Made by a program: the position numbers and the translations under genes. DNA of 64,000 nt, taken from Cryptomeria japonica (lineage: Eukaryota; Streptophyta; Pinopsida; Cupressales; Cupressaceae). Where the stretch lies: the NCBI RefSeq assembly GCF_030272615.1, contig NC_081414.1, positions 810,563,069 to 810,627,068 on the forward strand, read 5' to 3'. This document shows, one piece after another, positions 9,758 to 20,501 of this stretch. The notes below the pieces were generated by a model, which had not been told where the DNA came from, searched no databases, and worked only from the letters and a program-made list of their open reading frames with translations. How positions within the stretch are numbered: the first letter of the stretch is position 1; the number at the start of each line of letters is the position of its first letter.

Positions 9758-10860
9758 GAACTATTGACTCTAAAATTTAGTTTGAAAGCGAACAACCTTA
9801 TGGGAAATTCAATGATGGGGGACCAATTGTGCAAGACTCACTAAATAACCTCTGAGTTTAAGAAGCTACCACTTCCTTATGGTTTTGAGAAAAGGGGAAG
9901 AAGAAAACTTAAAACAACAAGATCTAAACTACTAAGGAGATACACCAAAGCATTTTGTAAATATATTAACAACATATAAAACACAAAGGCATGCGGTTTT
10001 AAAGCCCATTGAACAATCTATATATCCAAATAGAGCCACAATTAAGATACAATTAAGATTCCTTCGCAACATAAAGAAATTTCAATCACAAGTGCAAAAC
10101 ATAGTTTAATCGATAGAGTCTGATATATATATTTCTAAAGTCATAAGAATTACATGGAAAAGCACAGACAACTATCAAATCATACTGAAAAGAGGCATCA
10201 CAAAGGCCGCAGACACAATTTGATTAACCTTTTTCAGGAAAACAATAACAACTAAAAGGCTGAAATTCTATCTACGAAAACTTAATTGTTCTTCGTGAAA
10301 GTTATGAAACCCTCAAACAAGGAAAAATAATGCATAAATAGAGCCCACCACTCTGCTAATAGCTCAAACATCCACCAACCATGCACAACCACCCCTGAAA
10401 CAGAAAAACCATGTCGTGACATTCCGCAGGAACACACCCAGCAAAACGGCCCCCGAGGTTGTTACTCCCACTTAGCCTTGACGATCTTTATACCCACCTG
10501 AACAGAAAAGTTTTTGCTAAGCGTGACTTGGTAGACAATGCACCTTGAAGAACATGCGGAAGCTCAGAGGAAACTCCACAGAAAAGCATCCCAACAAAAA
10601 TATTATTGATAGTCCAAAGATGCTATGTGTCTCCATCTCTCTCAAGCTACAGGCTGGGGCCCAAAAGAAATGTCGAGTCACCAAAACTGATCCATTTGTA
10701 ACCTCCATGCTCCTTCAGACTTCAGACATAAAACACAGGCCATTAGGGCCAACACCAAGATTACATTTGGCCCATACGCTGAGCACAGCTGGAAAGTTAA
10801 AGAAGGAAAAAGGCACCCCAATCAAAATTTCGCTCGTGGACTTTAACTGAAAATAATGTG
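9758..10860 (-). repeat. Probable 5' LTR of the gag-protease relic (outer end unresolved)
   Basis: Sequence after the PBS resembles the start of the LTR at 46306 (TTATCTTTAAATTTTG there, TTGACTCTAAAATTTAG here). No protein is supported. A TATA-like ATAAATAG lies at about 10333-10340 (minus CTATTTAT). The outer boundary could not be placed; AT-rich unique-looking DNA begins near 10860. The open frames at 10517-10850 on both strands match nothing I know. Confidence 0.4.
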
Positions 10861-11699
10861 AAAAATTATATAATAATATCAAATATTATTATATAATTTA
10901 ATATAATATTATATTACTACTTGATGAGTTGAATTTTAAGGTCTTATGTGGATAAAATAAAGATTTGAACCTGTATATTGGAAACGTATAAAAGCTATAG
11001 GCTGAAATATCTGCAGGAAAAGAAAAATATGTATTCTGAGTGCTAGTGATTTTTGCTGGCTTCAGATTTTGATTTTCAGCAGTGTAAAATGTCAAAGGAG
11101 TGGTTCAATAATGTATTCAAAAATTCCATGGGCATTCGTTTCCATAGCATTATATAATGAAATAAATACAGTTTACCCACAACATTGTTTAAACGATTAG
11201 CCTATCTTGTCTATGATTCATAAGGATCCATATTTTTAATCAGATCTCAACGTTTTCCATATCAAGGAAATGTTGCATTTCTAAAACGCCATACTAAATT
11301 TTTGAACTTAAACCATCCCTTGTGAGCAAGAAAATGCTTCAAATTAAATAGATCTGTTTGTTTAATTTTTGTTTAACCTCTAAATCTTCTTGTTGGAAAG
11401 CATTAAACCATTATTACTGAATATTTTTCACTCATTTACAATGATATTCGATGGTTGTGGGAAATCAATAGCGGGAAAAATATTATGTTATGTGGACCAG
11501 TGAGGTATGAATAGTGCATAAATTGTAAATTTACACAAAGAAAATAAGTTTGGATTTATTCACTACTAAGTTATATCAGTTTGTTTGAAGGGTTCATGCG
11601 GTGTTTGGGAGGCTCAAGAGAAGGCTTTTTAACACATGGTAAACGTTGATTTTTTAAAATAAAAAATGCAATATTTTAATTTAAAATCACAATACGTGG
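10861..11699. other. AT-rich spacer
   Basis: Low-complexity AT-rich DNA, including ATAATAT runs at 10865-10920. Nothing coding or structured was recognised. Confidence 0.5.
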
Positions 11700-11850
11700 T
11701 TAGAATCGTGATCAGGTGGTGGCAGAGTAATATGTAGAAGCCCTTATAGCAGTGATAACCCAAGTTCAAATCCAGGTGAGCTTCCATACACTTAGCTCTA
11801 TGACAATGTCATGACATAGGTGCATTATGCCAAACAAAGTAAAGTATCCC
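11700..11850 (+). repeat. Possible degenerate tRNA-derived SINE head
   Basis: A box-like TGGCAGAGTAAT at 11720-11731 (10 of 12 to TRGCNNARYNGG) is followed 32 bases later by a B box AGTTCAAATCC at 11763-11773 (10 of 11 to GGTTCRANYCC). The spacing fits an internal Pol III promoter. No cloverleaf was convincing, so it is not called a tRNA gene. No second copy was found in the window. Confidence 0.35.
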
Positions 11851-12049
11851 ATTTAAGTGATACATACAGGGGTTTTTTCAGTGAAATTAAATAAGTTTAG
11901 GTTGTGTTTTAACTTGGTGATAAGGTGACTATTCAGTTGAAAATGTTCAGCAAATGTAGATTGTCAATTTTGCTTTCTTGAAGATTAGAAAGAAGTTAGG
12001 GTTTTCTTTGTATTTTCTTATTTAAAAATAATATTGTTTAATAAAGAAT

Positions 12050-12245
12050 AATGTATCAATGTTGATGTCATAAACTTGCTGAGATCTTTTGGCTACCAAC
12101 CTTGCTTTGTATCTAATCATATGTCTATTTGCTACTTTATTTGTCCATAGACCCGCTTTCATCTAACAAGATTGCGATAGGAAGGAAGTGGAACCAAGTC
12201 CCAAGTTTGGTTCGTAATAAGGGATTTGTACTCCTCATCCATGAC
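12050..12245 (-). pseudogene. Copia reverse transcriptase, N-terminal fragment
   Basis: The minus strand reads MDEEYKSLITNQTWDLVPLP followed, with stops, by a degenerate LVRCKWVYR-type block and YKARLVAKG-like residues. This is the opening of the copia-type RT (RVT_2). Catalytic DD motifs are absent because the fragment ends first. Confidence 0.7.
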
Positions 12246-12251
12246 TATTTC

Positions 12252-13200
12252 TCAAAGAGGATTTCGTACATCTTTTGCATAAGTTTGAGGGTCATATCTT
12301 AGAGCCACATAAGCATGCATTTGCGTGATAGGCTCAGTAGCTAAAAGTGCATGAGGGGCATAATATATCTCAGCTAAGATCATTATTCTTTGATTTCTAA
12401 CAAGGGATATTGAATGATCATTGGAAGCCAAAACAAGAAATGGATTTTGATCTACATATGCATTCTCATGTTCATTGGAATTAGATTCAAAAGTATTAGA
12501 AATGATATCAGAATGACTAAATGTATCATCAAAGTAAACACTCCTCTCAGTGAAGATTGTTTCTATTGAAAGATCTAGTAGTCTGTATCCCTTGATGCTA
12601 TCTGGATATCCAGAAAATATGCATTCTTTTCTTTGAGGCTCCAAACCCTTCCTATTTTCTATAGAAATGTGGGCCCATGTATGTGATCCAAAGATGTGAA
12701 AATGTGTGACTTCTAGTTGCATGCCTTTCCATGGTTCAGAAGGGGTTTTTCTTGTAATAGATTTGTGAGGAGATCTATTTTGTATGTATGAATCATAGTT
12801 GATTGGTTCAGCCCACAATTTGGAAGCAAGAGATCTTGCATTTAACATGCCATTGTCCATCTCTTTCAAAGATTGATTCTTTCTCTCAACTACCCCATTC
12901 TATTATGGAATGTAAGGAACTGTGTTCTACAACAACTGTATTCCATCTTCATCACAAATATGTTGAGCATCATTGTTGACATACTTTGCCCCATTATCTA
13001 TGTAGAGGATCTTGATCCTTTTCCTAGACTACTTCTCTACATAGGCTTTGAAAATCTTGAAACTATCAAACACTTCATACTTGAATTTGATAAAATACAC
13101 CCTTGTGAATCGTGTGCAATTATCAGTGAATGTAAGCACATAATTGGCTTTTATCATGAAAGGTTTTGAAAATAAAATCATTAGAACATTGTGAACAATC
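12252..13200 (-). pseudogene. Copia integrase remnant
   Basis: The C-terminal open part (12869-12252, 205 aa) carries the copia-typical CIFSGYPDSIKGYRLLD and TERSVYFDDTF blocks. Upstream, with stops, the minus strand shows the catalytic-core motifs YIDNGAKYVNN (second Asp) and NGVVERKNQSLKEM (catalytic Glu). Integrase would insert element cDNA into the chromosome. Several stops between the core motifs show it is inactive. The end (CDVRNPL-type, near 12255) runs into the RT fragment. Confidence 0.8.
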
Positions 13201-13224
13201 TCTAAAGGAGAATAAGCTCTCCAT

Positions 13225-13420
13225 ATATTCTCCTTCTAAAACTTTTCTTGAGGATGCTTTCCAAGAGTACAACCCTCACAAACTCCATCAAAAAATTCTA
13301 CGAAAAAGAAAGCCTTTAACCATCTTTGTTTGCTAAGTTGTTGTGTGTATCTAAATTTTAAATGGCCATATCTTTCATTCAAAACTCCACTTTCATCATT
13401 TGCATGTGTTAGTACTTATC
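13225..13420 (-). pseudogene. Copia GAG_pre-integrase (zinc-binding) remnant
   Basis: The minus strand reads ERYGHLKFRYTQQLSKQ and DGVCEGCTLGKHPQEKF, the HHCC-type zinc-binding segment ahead of copia integrase (usual form WH.R.GH...C..C). The first His of the usual WHxRxGH is replaced, giving ERYGH. Confidence 0.7.
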
Positions 13421-13571
13421 TTTATGAGCTTATCCTACTCACATATCAAAGAGTCAATAAAAGCATCAAGTGTGGGCATATTCCAAGTTGGTCCAGTTGT
13501 AAGCCTAATTATGTGAAAATTGAAGACACATACAATAAATTTTGGACCCAATTTTAACAGAATAGAAATAA

Positions 13572-14003
13572 TTAATTTATTTCCTTTTGTGGATTTGTCA
13601 ATTTGGATCCTTTCAACTCGAGTAATAAAGTCAGAAACTTTGTGAAGAAGTCTTGAATATCTTCAAAACTTCTTGAATTTAATAAATTCAGCTCATTTTC
13701 TAGGATGTGATATTGCATCTCATCTTGCTTTCCAAAAAGAGTCTCCAACATAGTCCAAACATGGTTTGGAGTTGTGTATTCTTCCACATGAAAAAAACAA
13801 TTTTGGAGACATAGATAAGCATGGAGAACATAAGCCTTATCGATCCAGTTGAAATATTTGGATTTTTCAATCACACAATTAGGTTCAACCTCTATATCCA
13901 TGACTATTCGATACAAGCCTCCACTTTTGAGTTGAAGCAAAATCTTTGACTTTCATTCAAAATGGTTGTATGGCATGAGAATAGCATACGCTGAAAATTC
14001 CAT
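13572..14003 (-). pseudogene. Copia gag (UBN2-type)
   Basis: Starts MEFSAYAILMPYNHFE at 14003, then a TGA where the family has Trp (FExWK), then an open frame to 13572 containing VWTMLETLFGKQDEMQYHIL and FEDIQDFFTKFLTLLLELKG, typical of the copia gag-polypeptide (UBN2/DUF4219-type). One TGG-to-TGA change explains the first stop. Gag assembles the particle. The C-terminal zinc knuckle is missing. Confidence 0.75.
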
Positions 14004-14700
14004 TCTTTAATCTCTAGTCTTCAATGCCTGCAAAAAAATGTTATGCTTCTTCTCTCGAGCAGTCATGTGTGCTATGGTGCTATGTAAAATATTAACTAAA
14101 CTTGCACAAGATAGTATGATATAGTTGGAAAAAAAGATGAGAACTTGTAGGTTAATAAAAGAAAATTCGAAAAGAAGAATGAAAATTGTATCATTAATTT
14201 ACAAATGAATTACAAAGTATATAAAGCCTCCATCAAGAAAAAAGTAGAAGAAAAGAAAGGGCTTTTTAGGCAACAAGAAATCCTTTGTTAGCTTACAATA
14301 AAACTGAGCAACAACAGATTTCAAATCACAAGAATATAGCATGTGATAAAGATCCTTACAGGATAGATAGAGAAGATCCATAAAGAAAGTAATATGCTAT
14401 GTTTGAATATTACGCTTACAAGTGAGAGCATCAATCATCTTGGTCATATTTAGGAGAATGGATACATCGACATCAATAAGATATTTTTCAATGTGTTTCA
14501 AATTATGATATTATTATCAGAAATTGAATATATAATTTTTGAATCAAACTCATTTATCCAATAGTAATAAAAATCTGATCCCAATTTTTTTATTTTAATG
14601 GACATCTTAGAGTTTCATAAATCCATTCACAAAGAAAACTACACAGAAATAAACATGGAATTAATCTTGCTCAAAGAAATAAACATAACATACTTTCAAT
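14004..14700. other. AT-rich spacer with a dispersed repeat
   Basis: No coding signal. Bases about 14487-14705 are related, in the same orientation, to about 39918-40140 (shared blocks include TCAAATTATGATAT and AAATAAACATGGAATTAATC), so they are copies of an unnamed dispersed repeat. Confidence 0.45.
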
Positions 14701-14709
14701 TTGTTGATA

Positions 14710-14775
14710 GAGATACGAGGAAGCAACAACATCTTGGAGAGTGACCATGATGGCAATCAAGACAGAGGTCCAATA
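14710..14775 (-). pseudogene. Detached C-terminal-helix fragment of an LFS-like gene
   Basis: The minus strand reads TSVLIAIMVTLQDVVASSYL, closely resembling the end of the gene next door (SSILTAAINSLQDVVSF, about 14990-15045). It lies about 220 bases beyond that gene's terminal stop and has no attached upstream domain. It is likely the last remnant of a tandem paralogue. Confidence 0.5.
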
Positions 14776-14986
14776 ATAGAAACTATTAAGAACATGCCCA
14801 TGTATGTTCCTAATTAGTTACTAAACTATCATAGCCTGTCATAAAATAGAAAATTCAAAGATTTCATTAACACCCATTACACTTAAGCATCTTAAAACCT
14901 TACACAGTGAGGAACATGAAACTCGTCAAGATCCATGAAAGCTAGAGAGAAAGAAACATGAAATTATTTCAATATGAAGAACACAT

Positions 14987-15460
14987 CTAATGGAAAGAAA
15001 CAACATCTTGAAGACTGTTAATGGCGGCAGTCAAGATAGAGCTGAAGTTATCCACAAACTCCTATTGAGACAGGCCATCAACTGGATTGAGCTCAAAAGA
15101 CCATTTGACACAACACTTCTCCTCTTCCATTCCTTCTATGACTTGCAAAGTGCCTTCATACCCATCAAATCCCTTCACGTTGGTGTCGCTAATAGTATAA
15201 CCATAATAATGGTTAGTGCAGTCCAAGGATGTGAGTTTTTCTTTGGCCCAAGCAATTTGGCCTGGTGAGGAGGGAGACGGAAAAGAAATGTAGCGCACAC
15301 AGCCAGGGCCCTGCGCAGGCGTTCCATCCACTCTTTCACAAACCAGCAAGGTAGGCTGCCACTTTTTCAATCCACAGAAGTCGTTGAGAATCTCCCACAC
15401 GCGTTGTAATGAAGCCGTCACAGGAACTACCATGGAAGCCCGCCATTTAGAGTTCACCAT
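14987..15460 (-). pseudogene. Lachrymatory-factor-synthase-like (SRPBCC/Bet v1 fold) gene with nonsense codon
   Basis: Start ATG at 15460 (MVNSKWRASMVVPVTASLQR) is preferred to an upstream frame extension that lacks family resemblance. The frame reads through VWEILNDFCGLKKWQPTLLV, CERVDGTPAQGPGCVRYISF and AWAKEKLTSLDCTNHYYGYT, matching the pattern of LFS-like polyketide-cyclase/START proteins (CELVEGE..GCVRY, WAKEKL..LD motifs). These small soluble cytosolic proteins have a hydrophobic ligand pocket; members include onion LFS, but most plant homologues have unknown ligands. A TAG at 15062-15064 stops it at 132 aa. Reading on in the same frame gives the remaining C-terminal helix and a TAG at 14987, total 156 residues, normal for the family. 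The loss of the helix that closes the pocket suggests a pseudogene, or a recent nonsense allele. No intron is apparent. Confidence 0.75.
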
Positions 15461-15680
15461 TTTTGCATATAGCACAAGATTTGGAATGGTCAGAGGTAAG
15501 GAGGAGATATAAATTGAAAACAGGAGGATCGAAGAATCTAGCCGAAGGAAATTTAATGGCTGGAGCAAGCGGCCATGATAATTCTAGGGAGTGGCTTATT
15601 TTAATTCTTATGCAATTACAAACAGTTCCTGGCGTAGGCAGCCATGATAATTCTAGGGAGTGCATTATTTTAATTCAGCG
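15461..15680 (-). promoter_or_regulatory. Upstream region of the LFS-like gene with duplicated 36-bp block
   Basis: The block beginning GCCATGATAATTCTAGGGAG occurs at 15572-15607 and again at 15641-15676 with two mismatches, offset 69 bases, in direct orientation. It lies 110-215 bases upstream of the gene's start. Paired copies could be duplicated regulatory sites. The ORFs across it are not coding. Confidence 0.4.
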
Positions 15681-15699
15681 TTTTTATTGAATTGTAAGG

Positions 15700-15990
15700 T
15701 CATATTTTCATGAGCATCTATACGATTGTATTTTTCCCTTTGGAATTACAATCAAGGCATGCCATCTGTTAAACAAAATTATAAAAATGTTAAATGAAAA
15801 ATAAATTGTTAGGTTATATAATTTAATGCTTCCTTTCGATGCAAACTTTCTTCCACAAGATAACAATTTTGTAAGCAAACTTTAAGAATTAAGATTATGT
15901 CCAAATTGAAAGAAGAAGAAACAATATTGTAATCTATTAATTTAAAGTATATTAATATTCAAATTTTTAAATGTTAAATTATTTCATTAT
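15700..15990. other. AT-rich spacer
   Basis: AT-rich DNA without recognised coding, RNA or repeat structure. Confidence 0.5.
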
Positions 15991-15994
15991 ATAT

Positions 15995-17250
15995 GTAGAC
16001 GTATAAATCAGACCACTTTCTTAAATAAATATTTAATATTTATTTTAACCCTATTATTTCTATTAATTAATTTCTTCACATTCATCTATTTGATTAAATG
16101 AATTACTCAATTTATTTAACTAAATTCACCTAAACCATTTTCTAGCCATTAATTAAATAAATCACTCTATTTAATTAATTCCCCTTTCTCCCCTTTTAAT
16201 TAAATTTACATTTAATTAAATTGATCCATGCAAATAAATAAATCTAATTTATTTATTAAAATCCCGCACTTGTATATCTATTTTGATTGAAAAAAATCAA
16301 TTTTATTTTAATTAAAATCCTTTTCCTCCATCCACTTGCATTTTCCTACATCTCCCACTTGTCTCCTAAGCATTCTTCTAGAACCCATCTAATCTTAACC
16401 AATTAAGCTTAATCCCTCTTATCCTATGACTTCCCTAAGTTTGAGGAGGTCACTTCTCAAAATTGGAAGAAAGTCTTCTAAATGCATTAAAGGCTTTATT
16501 TCTTCAACAAGCTAACTTGTTGAGTTCCCCCAAATTTGGAAGGACTCTTACAAATTTGTCCCCAAAGTCTTCCTAACTATTAATGGTTACCTCAACCTTG
16601 TTGCATGGTTAGAGACTTTCTCTCTAACTTAATCCTCATCTAACCCAAGGGAAGCATTCATGGCTTTAACCCTGGTTAACCTATTAACACTTGCAGAAGA
16701 GTTTATCCCTTGGATAAAAATGTTATCCATTGGATAACCCTAACCCAACTTTAACCCTTACCTCCTAGGGTAACCTTCATGTCTTCTCAAGCATTTGATG
16801 CTTCTTGCATCTCCTCTCAAGCAACCCTTTGTTGACAATTGTCACCATTTCATTAGTGAGAATTATAAACATGGATTCATTAACTTTCAATCCTAGCCCT
16901 TGTTAAGATTATTCAATATTGACCATCCATTGCCCTATTTTCCCTATAAATGGAGCTCTCATTTGTTATTTTTAATCAATCCAAGTTTCGTTCATCTACA
17001 TTATAGTCTAATTTACTAAGCATTTTAGCCTCTCTTTTTTACAATATCATCATAGTGCATTTAGAAGTATTTTTCATATCATAGAATATTCATGCTAGGA
17101 TAATTGCTAATCATCATAGTTCTAACATCATATATATCTTATAATTCATTCATGCATATAAATCAAATATCACGTGTTCTTGGAGTTGTCATTCCTAAGT
17201 CATTTGCTCAATGACCTGAGAGAAAAACATTGACTTTAGGGATCTTGTGA
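15995..17250 (+). repeat. LTR-like sequence, possibly a solo LTR
   Basis: The first 300 bases are a series of ATTTAATTAAATAAAT-type palindromes, the same style as the start of the Tat LTR at 50074. A TATA-like CTATAAATGGA lies at about 16943-16953, about 950 bases in, followed by a pyrimidine-rich leader-like stretch. No flanking PBS or coding region was found, and boundaries are approximate. It could also be a fragment of a larger lost element. Confidence 0.35.
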
Positions 17251-17280
17251 GATAGAGAACAATAGGACACCCTTTGGAAA

Positions 17281-17390
17281 GTTGAACTAGTTCAATACAA
17301 TATATAATAGACTTAGATTTTGAAGATTTCAAAAAGTTGAACTAGTTCAATACAATATATAATAGACTTAGATTTTGAAGATTTCAAAAA
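17281..17390. repeat. Perfect 55-bp tandem duplication
   Basis: 17281-17335 and 17336-17390 are identical (both begin GTTGAACTAGTTCAATACAA). Identity suggests a recent duplication or gene conversion. Confidence 0.9.
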
Positions 17391-18640
17391 GTTTAACGAA
17401 CAATATGATATAAATTTAGTGGACAGTTAGAAAGTGATTTTATTTATACAATTACTTTAAAATATATAAATTATATTTTTAGGAAAGCACAATATAGTCA
17501 TTTTTTTAATCTTTCTATACAAATTTTCTTCCACAATAATAATGATTCTTAAGTAACTTTCTTCCACAAGAGTAATAATTAAGATTTTATCTTCAAATTG
17601 TGTCAAGTGTATGAGATCATATAAATAAAAAAATCAGTAATATTTTAATGTGCTAATTTAAAGTAAAATTTCATTCAAAAGTTTTAATGTCAAATTATGC
17701 CATTTCATGTGATGGGTCATAGATTTTTAATTAGTCTTTCAAGTCTTAAAAACATATAATAGGGAAGATTAAATTGAACAAACATCTTTTTTTATATTTA
17801 AACTAAGCTTTAAAATATATTGATAATTTATTTTTGAAATATAGCGTCAAGAAAAATAAAAATAGTCAATTAAAAGATTATCAAGAACATGTATATGTGA
17901 ATGATATTTTGATCATAGTATTGGAACAATAATATTGTAAAGAATTTGAAAAAATAGAGTTATCATACCAATTAGTGAGAGATATTTGATCTATGACAGA
18001 TGGTTTCATATCAAACTATTATAATATATCATTTCTCTTTTAATTCTTCACTTCTCTACAAGACACACTTTGAATGCCATTATTACATATAAACAAAGAA
18101 CTCCTAAGAAAATATGATCCATTTTCTTCTGAAGTATTTCACCATATTTATATAAATCACTCACATACATTTTTTTTAACTCAAGAAACAAGTAGTCATA
18201 TCTACCATTATTCTTGTGGTAAGATATGTCCACCCTTGTGTAATCATGCTAGTAAGTCTGAAATTTACAACAAATGGGTTCATTACATAAATTAATAGAA
18301 TGTTAGTGGATTTCAAATCTTAAAAATAATGCCAATATTAATCATGTATATTTTGTAATAGAGAGCAACAAGAATAGAATTTGATGTATAAATAAAATAA
18401 TGTCCAATAATAAGAAACTAGCATTCACCATCCATATATATTTTTTATTTTGAAAATCTAAGTGATATTTTATTCTATTACAATTTTTTTGTGAACAAGA
18501 GATATTACTTATAGAGATAATAAAGTATATGGTAGTTACAGATTTTGTATGGTATGATCTAGATGCAATTAATTCTCTTTTAATGCACACCAATATATTT
18601 GAATGGATATTCATAATATAGGTCGTAGCCACAATATTTT
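17391..18640. repeat. Dispersed AT-rich repeat, interrupted copy
   Basis: About 17391-17890 is related to about 33650-34060 in the same orientation (shared CATTTCATGTGATGGGTCAT and ATAGATTTTTAA). The similarity resumes at about 18835-18900 versus 34105-34190 (AAATATCAA, TTGATTTATATAAAA), so about 0.95 kb, including the SINE at 18711, is extra in this copy. No proteins are supported at 17890-18640. Confidence 0.45.
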
Positions 18641-18710
18641 GAATTATTATTATTTTTATAATTATTATTAGGTTTAATTAGATTGACCCAAGACCTTCCC
18701 CATCCTATGG

Positions 18711-18822
18711 AAGGCCAAGAGTCACAACTTAGAATTCCACTTTTAGATGTCCCTATTGGGAATTTAACTTGGGTCTCCACAGTGAGAACCCAATGTTTTA
18801 ACCAGTTAAGCTCAACCCCTTG
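18711..18822 (-). repeat. tRNA-derived SINE, copy 1
   Basis: The minus strand begins GGGGTTGAGCTTAACTGG. The A box is GAGCTTAACTGG (11 of 12 to TRGCNNARYNGG) and the B box AGTTAAATTCC (9 of 11 to GGTTCRANYCC). The element continues to CTTGGCCTT, and a further 40 bases toward lower coordinates may be its AT-rich tail. Its partner at 37955-38066 has the same length (112 bp) and about 90 percent identity by eye. The head resembles angiosperm Au-like SINEs in form. Transcription by RNA polymerase III and mobilisation by a LINE are inferred. Confidence 0.75.
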
Positions 18823-18840
18823 GACAATTTAATTAATATA

Positions 18841-20180
18841 TCTATATATTTATATACAAATGAATAAATATCAAAATTCTATTGATTTATATAAAATTTG
18901 CCTAAAGTGGAATATATTTCACATAATATCGCCTTAACCTTTCAAATATTGTTTTCCCTATCTTTATATGAGGACTTAATTTACAAAACATCACATAAAT
19001 ATCATGTTGTGTTATCTCTTACCAATGTTTTGTATGAAGATCATGACTATTGAAATCAATCTCATTTTAAAGTGTGTTAGTGTCTTTCTATTGAAATCAA
19101 TCTCAATTTAAAGTGAAGTTTTTTTTGTTTTTTTTAGAATTTGTTCACTTAAAATAGATATCAACATCACTCTTCTTGAAATGGCCTTATCCATTAATCA
19201 AGATTGTTTTTAAATAGAACCCAAACCTTTAGTAACATTTCCAACAATATCATTTTGTAGGCATGAACCTTTCCTCTCTTTCAATGTTGAATCTACATCC
19301 AACAATTGTAATGGCTCTTTTATCTCTTTACTAATAACTAAAATTGATTACAGTTGTGCTTGATCAAGTATATCAATATTATTTAAATGAGCAATTATTT
19401 CCTTGTAGTTCTATTCATTGACCTCCTAGTAGTATGTCTAGGTTGTTTAACATAAACTTTCAATTTCTTCATTTCCATTTCAAGTAAATGATCTAAATTT
19501 GTATAGTAAAGTTTTATCTGCACCTCTTTATCTAGATTCATATGTTCATCCATGGTGGAGGGAATTGATCCTAACCCCTCTCCAACATCCAATGTTTGCA
19601 CTTGGGCCTCCTCCTTAATATCAACTATCTATTCTTCATCCTTTTTTGCTCTAGGATCTAAACTTGGCTCAACTTCTCTTATTTTTGTATGTTAAATCCT
19701 TACACACATAATTCATATACATACAATTGAGAAGAATATAAAATATTTAACTAATTTTCAATATATTTTTAAGAGGGTCCACGAAAAATTACTAAAAATG
19801 ATGTGCACACATAACAACTAATAAATGGCCACAATATATTCTTGGATGCAACCTTAACTTAAGAATATTTAATCAACATGAAGAGCTTATCTAGTAACAA
19901 TAACATGCACTCAAAACATTCTGAAAAACAATCGCATACAATTACATACATGCACTCAATCTAGATATAAAATTATATAAATTTAAGCTTGAACAGTAAA
20001 AAATATTTTTTTCCCATCAAGATGAAACGTATCATTCTAAGTAGTAAAACTACAAATTTGATAGAGATATAGAAAAACCCTATATAAATAAGGTTAGACC
20101 TTAAAATGTGCATATGAATGTATGTAATTCTTAGGTTTGTATATAGAGTATCTATAGAGAGGCATATACCTAAAGATGAG
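18841..20180. other. AT-rich spacer
   Basis: No supported gene. A minus-strand frame at 19601-19395 (MQTLDVGEGLGSIPSTMDEH) has a protein-like composition but no recognisable domain, and its neighbours in frame are closed. It may be a very old element fragment. Confidence 0.4.
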
Positions 20181-20184
20181 AAAA

Positions 20185-20406
20185 AGATCTTAGAGATGGA
20201 AGGAGGTAGACGGAACAAAAGATGGAGGGAGAGAAATAGGTAGGGATGAATGGAGGGACGACATACAAAGGAATAAAGAGAGGGATTGGAAAGAGATAGT
20301 GAGAGAGAGGTGAAGAGAGAGACAAAGATAGAGGTGAGCTCAAAAAATAGTAGAAAAGGAAAGGAGAGGGGGTGAGAGATAGGAAAGTAGGGAGGGATGA
20401 AGAACT

Positions 20407-20501
<95 letters not shown>

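Larger units (their letters stand above)
12040..14003 (-). mobile_element. Ty1/copia remnant: gag, integrase, start of RT
   Basis: Minus-strand coding order from right to left: gag (14003-13572), GAG_pre-integrase (about 13420-13225), integrase (about 13200-12250), first part of reverse transcriptase (about 12245-12050). The protease and zinc-knuckle region between gag and pre-integrase is missing, and RT stops near 12050, so it is an internally deleted, 3'-truncated copy. LTRs were not identified. Confidence 0.8.

Noticed and set aside
10517..10850. Overlapping ORFs on both strands
   Set aside because: No domain resemblance and located in a presumed LTR.
11715..11780. A functional tRNA gene
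   Set aside because: Boxes are present but no acceptor stem or cloverleaf could be drawn.
18711..18822. A tRNA gene on the minus strand
   Set aside because: The head has A and B boxes but lacks paired acceptor ends, and the 112-bp unit recurs at 37955 with a non-tRNA body, which fits a SINE.
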